Source: Myroides phaeus (GTDB lineage Bacteria; Bacteroidota; Bacteroidia; Flavobacteriales; Flavobacteriaceae). Taken from it: a stretch of DNA of 64,000 nt. The notes below the pieces were generated by a model. It ran no database searches. It saw only the letters and a program-made list of their open reading frames with translations, and was not told the DNA's origin. The translations under genes were made by a program, and so were the position numbers. Numbering within the stretch: the stretch's first letter is position 1; each line of letters begins with the position of its first letter. The stretch spans positions 2,370,001 through 2,434,000 of the forward strand of contig NZ_CP047050.1 of the NCBI RefSeq assembly GCF_009799805.1. Reading direction: 5' to 3'. Shown in pieces: positions 60,991 through 64,000 of this stretch.

Positions 60991-61737
60991 ATGAAATTAT
61001 TAGAAGGTAAAATCGCTATTATCACAGGTGCTACAAGAGGAATCGGTAGAGGAGTAGCTATGGCATTTGCACAACACGGAGCAAGTGTTGCGTTCACTTA
61101 TAGTTCATCTGCACAAGCTGCAATCGAACTTGAACAAGAATTAGCTGCTATGGGAGTTCAAGCTAAAGGATATCAATCTAATGCAGCTGAGTTTTCAGCA
61201 GCAGAACAATTGGTTGAAGAGATTTTAAAAGATTTTGGAAATATTGACATTTTAATTAATAATGCAGGTATTACAAAAGATAATTTGTTGATGAGAATGT
61301 CAGAAGCAGATTTCGATGCTGTAATCGAAGTAAATCTTAAGTCTGTATTTAATATGACTAAAGCAGTACAACGCACAATGTTGAAAAATAGAAAAGGTTC
61401 TATTATCAATATGAGTTCTGTTGTAGGTGTGAAAGGTAATGCTGGACAAGCTAACTATGCTGCTTCTAAAGCGGGTGTAATTGGTTTCTCTAAATCTATT
61501 GCATTAGAGTTAGGTTCAAGAAATATCCGTTGTAACGTAATTGCACCAGGATTTATTGAAACTGAAATGACAGGTAAATTACCAGAAGATGTTGTAAAAG
61601 GATGGAGAGATGCTATTCCTTTAAAACGTGGAGGTACTCCTGAGGATGTTGCTAATGCTTGTGTATTTTTAGCATCTGATATGTCTGCTTATATCAGTGG
61701 ACAAGTTATTAATGTTGATGGAGGAATGTTGACATAA
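60991..61737 (+). CDS. fabG: 3-oxoacyl-[acyl-carrier-protein] reductase
   Basis: NADPH-dependent reduction of 3-oxoacyl-ACP in fatty-acid synthesis, cytosolic tetramer of the short-chain dehydrogenase family. 248 residues from ATG 60991, the exact family length. The cofactor motif is TGATRGIGRG, followed by NNAGITKDNLLMRM and the catalytic Ser/Tyr/Lys in NMSSVVG and ANYAASKAG. The C-terminus is GQVINVDGGMLT. The KDNLLMRM and AIPLKRGGTPEDVANACVFLASD segments are typical of true FabG. The TTG at 60955 lies in the -7 box and is rejected as start. A terminator follows. Confidence 0.95.
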   Translation: MKLLEGKIAIITGATRGIGRGVAMAFAQHGASVAFTYSSSAQAAIELEQELAAMGVQAKGYQSNAAEFSAAEQLVEEILKDFGNIDILINNAGITKDNLLMRMSEADFDAVIEVNLKSVFNMTKAVQRTMLKNRKGSIINMSSVVGVKGNAGQANYAASKAGVIGFSKSIALELGSRNIRCNVIAPGFIETEMTGKLPEDVVKGWRDAIPLKRGGTPEDVANACVFLASDMSAYISGQVINVDGGMLT

Positions 61738-61764
61738 GATATCTTAGTATATCAAAACTTATAT

Positions 61765-61798
61765 ATAAAGGCTATATCTACGGGTATAGCCTTTTGTG
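61765..61798 (+). terminator. Intrinsic terminator after fabG
   Basis: Stem AAAGGCTATA / TATAGCCTTT (61767-61776 / 61785-61794), short T tract. Confidence 0.75.
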
Positions 61799-61860
61799 TT
61801 TATATAAAGAAGGTATAAAAAATTAATTGTATTTTTATTCTATTGTAATACGTAAGTAAA

Positions 61861-62526
61861 ATGAAAGAGTTTATAGAGAAGGGAAAGAGTTTGGGTAATG
61901 AGGGAATAAAGTCATTTAAGATCGTCTTCGTTTGTTTGTTGCGCTGGTTGGGAATAATGCTTGTTGGTATATTCTTGTCACTGTGGATTATAATTTATTC
62001 GATGACTAAGATTTATATTATAAGGGAGGGATTAGAAGCTAATGGCTTCTTTGCTAATGTTGGAGCGTTCTTTAAAGATATAAACTATTCAGTGGCTCTT
62101 ATCTTTATTGTACAGATATTGATGTTAATAGGTTATTTTATTATTGCAAATAAATACGCAATTCAGAAAGCTATTGCGATGTTGTGGGAAAGACAAGGAA
62201 GTGAGTATATATCGTCTTATATCGCTCAACTCTTAGGGTATTTACAAGCTAAGCAACCTACCTTGTTTACGGATTCGCTGGATAAGCAAACCATAAAACA
62301 AGAATTGATTAATATGAATGCTACGAATGTGGTAGCAAGTAATCTTCAAAGACGTACTACTAACTATATTTTATCTAAAGCTAAGGTTGGCGGTAAGGGA
62401 AGCTTACTTCAGCAATTAACAACTTTGCGTTTTAATCCTATGGCATTTTTACCTGCTTTATGGGGATTTTATGCACTCGTAGTTTTACAAATATTGTTTA
62501 TCGTGTATCTAAGGGTATTTGTCTAA
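61861..62526 (+). CDS. Unknown membrane protein with three predicted helices
   Basis: 221 residues. An amphipathic start (MKEFIEKGKSLGNEGIKSFK) is followed by one long helix (about 25-50, LGIMLVGIFLSLWIIIYSM), a second (about 78-98, VALIFIVQILMLIGYFIIA), a soluble middle of about 90 residues with many Gln and Thr, and a C-terminal helix (about 197-218, WGFYALVVLQILFIVYLRV). No motif is recognised. It sits alone between fabG and a peptidase gene with terminators on both sides. Function unknown. Confidence 0.75.
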   Translation: MKEFIEKGKSLGNEGIKSFKIVFVCLLRWLGIMLVGIFLSLWIIIYSMTKIYIIREGLEANGFFANVGAFFKDINYSVALIFIVQILMLIGYFIIANKYAIQKAIAMLWERQGSEYISSYIAQLLGYLQAKQPTLFTDSLDKQTIKQELINMNATNVVASNLQRRTTNYILSKAKVGGKGSLLQQLTTLRFNPMAFLPALWGFYALVVLQILFIVYLRVFV

Positions 62527-62536
62527 CAGATTATAA

Positions 62537-62577
62537 TAGAAAGGGCGAACTAATCTAATAGTTCGCCCTTTCTGTTA
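62537..62577. terminator. Bidirectional terminator
   Basis: Stem GAAAGGGCGAACTA / TAGTTCGCCCTTTC (62539-62552 / 62559-62572), between convergent genes. Confidence 0.88.
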
Positions 62578-62585
62578 TCTAATTA

Positions 62586-64000
62586 CTATTGTTCCATTAA
62601 CAATTTAAAGTGGTTAATCATTCGCATATAATTGTCTATTGTAATAGACTCATTATCATTGTGAATTTGTCTTTGTTCGTATTGATTTACTTCAATTGGC
62701 ATAAAACGAAATACGTTGTCAGAAACTAATTCATATTTATAAGCATCCGTACCACCAATGGTAAGATACGGTGTAATAATGGCGTTAGGATAATTCACGG
62801 CAATTGTTTTCTCTAACTTTTTGAATTGTTCGCTTGTATGTGAAGATAATTGAGAGGGTTCACGTGCAGAAACTACATTGAACTCCACATCGTATCCTTT
62901 ACATATTTTCTTTACGTGATTCAAAACATCTTCAACTGTATTTCCTTGTAAAATACGGAAGTTAACTGTGATCTCTGACGAAGCAGAAAGCACATTAGGT
63001 GCATCACTTGAATGAGCCATAGTTATTGCTGTTGTCGTTCTAATCAGCGCATTTGAACCTGGGTTTTTAGAGAGTGATTTAAGTAACGTATTTCCCAGTA
63101 ACCGCTTGTTTGAAATGGCCATTCTCGATTTAAAATCCATAGACCCTCCAATATTGTGTAAAAAGTTTTCAATAGGCGGAATCAATGTTGCTGGCATCTG
63201 TTCTGTATTCAGTTTCTCAATAATTTCTGCTGCTAATACCAAAGATCCTTTTGCAGGAGGCATAGATGAATGACCCCCTATACCATTTACTTTTATTTCT
63301 AATGTTAAGAATCCCTTTTCTGCAACGCCAATTAATGCAATAGCTTTGTCCACTTGTGGTAATACAGAAGTTGGACTCGTTACAAAACCTCCTTCGTCAT
63401 ATACTGCATCAAAGCGTATTCCTTTATTGTTGAAATACTCTGCTATTTTCACAGCACCTTGTCTACCACTTACTTCTTCATCTTGTCCAAATGCAAAGTA
63501 TATATCTTGATTAGGAACATATCCTTCTGCTAATAATGTATCAGCAGCTTCCATAATCGAAATAAGCATAGACTTCATATCAAGTGTTCCTCTACCATAG
63601 ATACGCCCATTTTTTATATCTCCACTAAAGGGATATCCTTCCCAACCTTCTTGGTAATTAGATAATGGGGTTGATGGTGTATTCAAATCCACAATCGCTT
63701 CATTGGGAACTGGATTGGCATCAAAATCATAGTTGTTTATCGGAACTACATCATAATGTGATAAAAACAAAAGGGGCTTTTTAGCACTATCTTTCCCTTT
63801 CCAATGAAATACTAATCCGTATGTATTTACCGTAGTTACATCCATCGATTGATAAACCTGTGGATATGCTTCTTGTAAAAAAGTTTTAAAATCGTCAAAA
63901 GGTTTGAAGTTTGTTTCTTCATAATGTACAGCGCTTACTGTTGGTATCTGTATAGCTTGTGACAATCTTAGAAGGGCGATTTTATTGGTAGGGTATTTCA
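62586..64000 (-). CDS. M20-family metallopeptidase (carboxypeptidase S/PM20D1-like), 5'-truncated
   Basis: Zinc peptidase or aminoacylase of the M20 family. The frame is open to the right edge: codons before the TTG at 63965 continue without a stop (KYPTNKIALLRLSQAIQIPTVS), so the true start and any signal peptide lie outside the window. Metal ligands are visible: His in LFLSHYDVVP, the bridging Asp in GRGTLDMKSM, Glu-Glu in GQDEEVSG, Asp in YDEGG, and a final His replaced by Tyr/Asp context in GGTDAYKYE. The dimerisation domain is about 205-310 of the visible part. It resembles vertebrate PM20D1 and yeast carboxypeptidase S. Substrate unknown. Confidence 0.88.
   Translation of the reverse strand, partial: KYPTNKIALLRLSQAIQIPTVSAVHYEETNFKPFDDFKTFLQEAYPQVYQSMDVTTVNTYGLVFHWKGKDSAKKPLLFLSHYDVVPINNYDFDANPVPNEAIVDLNTPSTPLSNYQEGWEGYPFSGDIKNGRIYGRGTLDMKSMLISIMEAADTLLAEGYVPNQDIYFAFGQDEEVSGRQGAVKIAEYFNNKGIRFDAVYDEGGFVTSPTSVLPQVDKAIALIGVAEKGFLTLEIKVNGIGGHSSMPPAKGSLVLAAEIIEKLNTEQMPATLIPPIENFLHNIGGSMDFKSRMAISNKRLLGNTLLKSLSKNPGSNALIRTTTAITMAHSSDAPNVLSASSEITVNFRILQGNTVEDVLNHVKKICKGYDVEFNVVSAREPSQLSSHTSEQFKKLEKTIAVNYPNAIITPYLTIGGTDAYKYELVSDNVFRFMPIEVNQYEQRQIHNDNESITIDNYMRMINHFKLLMEQ

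Noticed and set aside
1..64000. tRNA, rRNA, tmRNA or SRP RNA genes; insertion sequences or prophage
   Set aside because: No cloverleaf, rRNA-like or transposase sequence was recognised by eye. A covariance-model search was not possible, so a missed RNA cannot be excluded.

Overview
The window looks like a chromosomal stretch from a low-GC member of the Bacteroidota, family Flavobacteriaceae; a Myroides-like genus is a plausible guess, not a demonstration. The evidence is the AT-rich base composition, many Bacteroidota-type -7 boxes (TAnnTTTG) instead of sigma70 promoters, weak Shine-Dalgarno sequences, and lineage-typical genes: fused isobutyryl-CoA mutase, type III glutamine synthetase, DUF4834 beside YfhO, 30S protein THX, a short arginine decarboxylase next to a deoxyhypusine synthase-like protein, and OmpA-like small barrels. 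I found no tRNA, rRNA, CRISPR array, transposase or phage structural gene. The window holds 52 protein genes I can support, three of them (THX, a 49-residue and a 57-residue protein) very short. The first and last genes are cut by the window edges.

Layout. 1-8.7 kb: end of an Xaa-Pro aminopeptidase, an AraC-type regulator divergent from icmF, a candidate small RNA, a secreted class 3 lipase, an HdeD-type membrane protein and a lipoprotein. 8.9-17.2 kb: type III glutamine synthetase, then a minus-strand heavy-metal RND efflux operon (outer-membrane factor, adaptor, pump). 17.2-18.3 kb: about 1.1 kb with no convincing gene. 18.3-26.7 kb: a CI/S24-like regulator that has lost its nucleophile, uracil-DNA glycosylase, proline dehydrogenase, AroB, the polyamine pair, an acidic small protein and YchF. 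26.9-33.4 kb: BrkB-like protein and the topoisomerase IV operon parE-parC-pldA. 33.6-42.8 kb: hemN, a lipoprotein rhodanese, DUF4834/YfhO/glycosyltransferase, and uvrA. 43-50.5 kb: ECF sigma factor with a tiny downstream gene, endonuclease III without its iron-sulfur ligands, a beta-lactamase-fold pseudoenzyme, THX, Bcp, and a DUF2157/DUF4401/GDYXXLXY operon. 50.6-64 kb: lipoprotein, an ABC-F ATPase with a leader-peptide attenuator-like 5' region, GNAT and GNAT-NUDIX proteins, an ABC exporter, ribB with a Crp/Fnr regulator, two small outer-membrane barrels, an NhaC/MetT-like transporter behind a SAM-riboswitch-like leader, FabG, an unknown membrane protein and an M20 peptidase.

The most interesting signals are regulatory. 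(1) Two FNR-like palindromes (TTGAT-N4-GTCAA and TTGAC-N4-ATCAA) lie exactly 22 bp before the -7 boxes of the ABC exporter gene and the ribB-crp operon. The Crp/Fnr protein encoded there has the ExxSR recognition-helix signature suited to such sites, so this looks like a small self-contained regulon. (2) The NhaC/MetT-like transporter has a leader with the SAM-I-clan core (TTATCAAGA, AGCAACC, GGTGCT, GATAA), no P4, and a possible P3-loop pseudoknot to downstream RNA. (3) The ABC-F gene is preceded by a five-codon ORF whose sequence can pair with a distal segment at the expense of the adjacent hairpin. (4) The arginine decarboxylase and deoxyhypusine synthase-like genes are adjacent without an agmatinase, and the second protein lacks the catalytic lysine of true deoxyhypusine synthase.

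All calls come from reading the sequence and from knowledge of the families. No database search, alignment or folding program was run.
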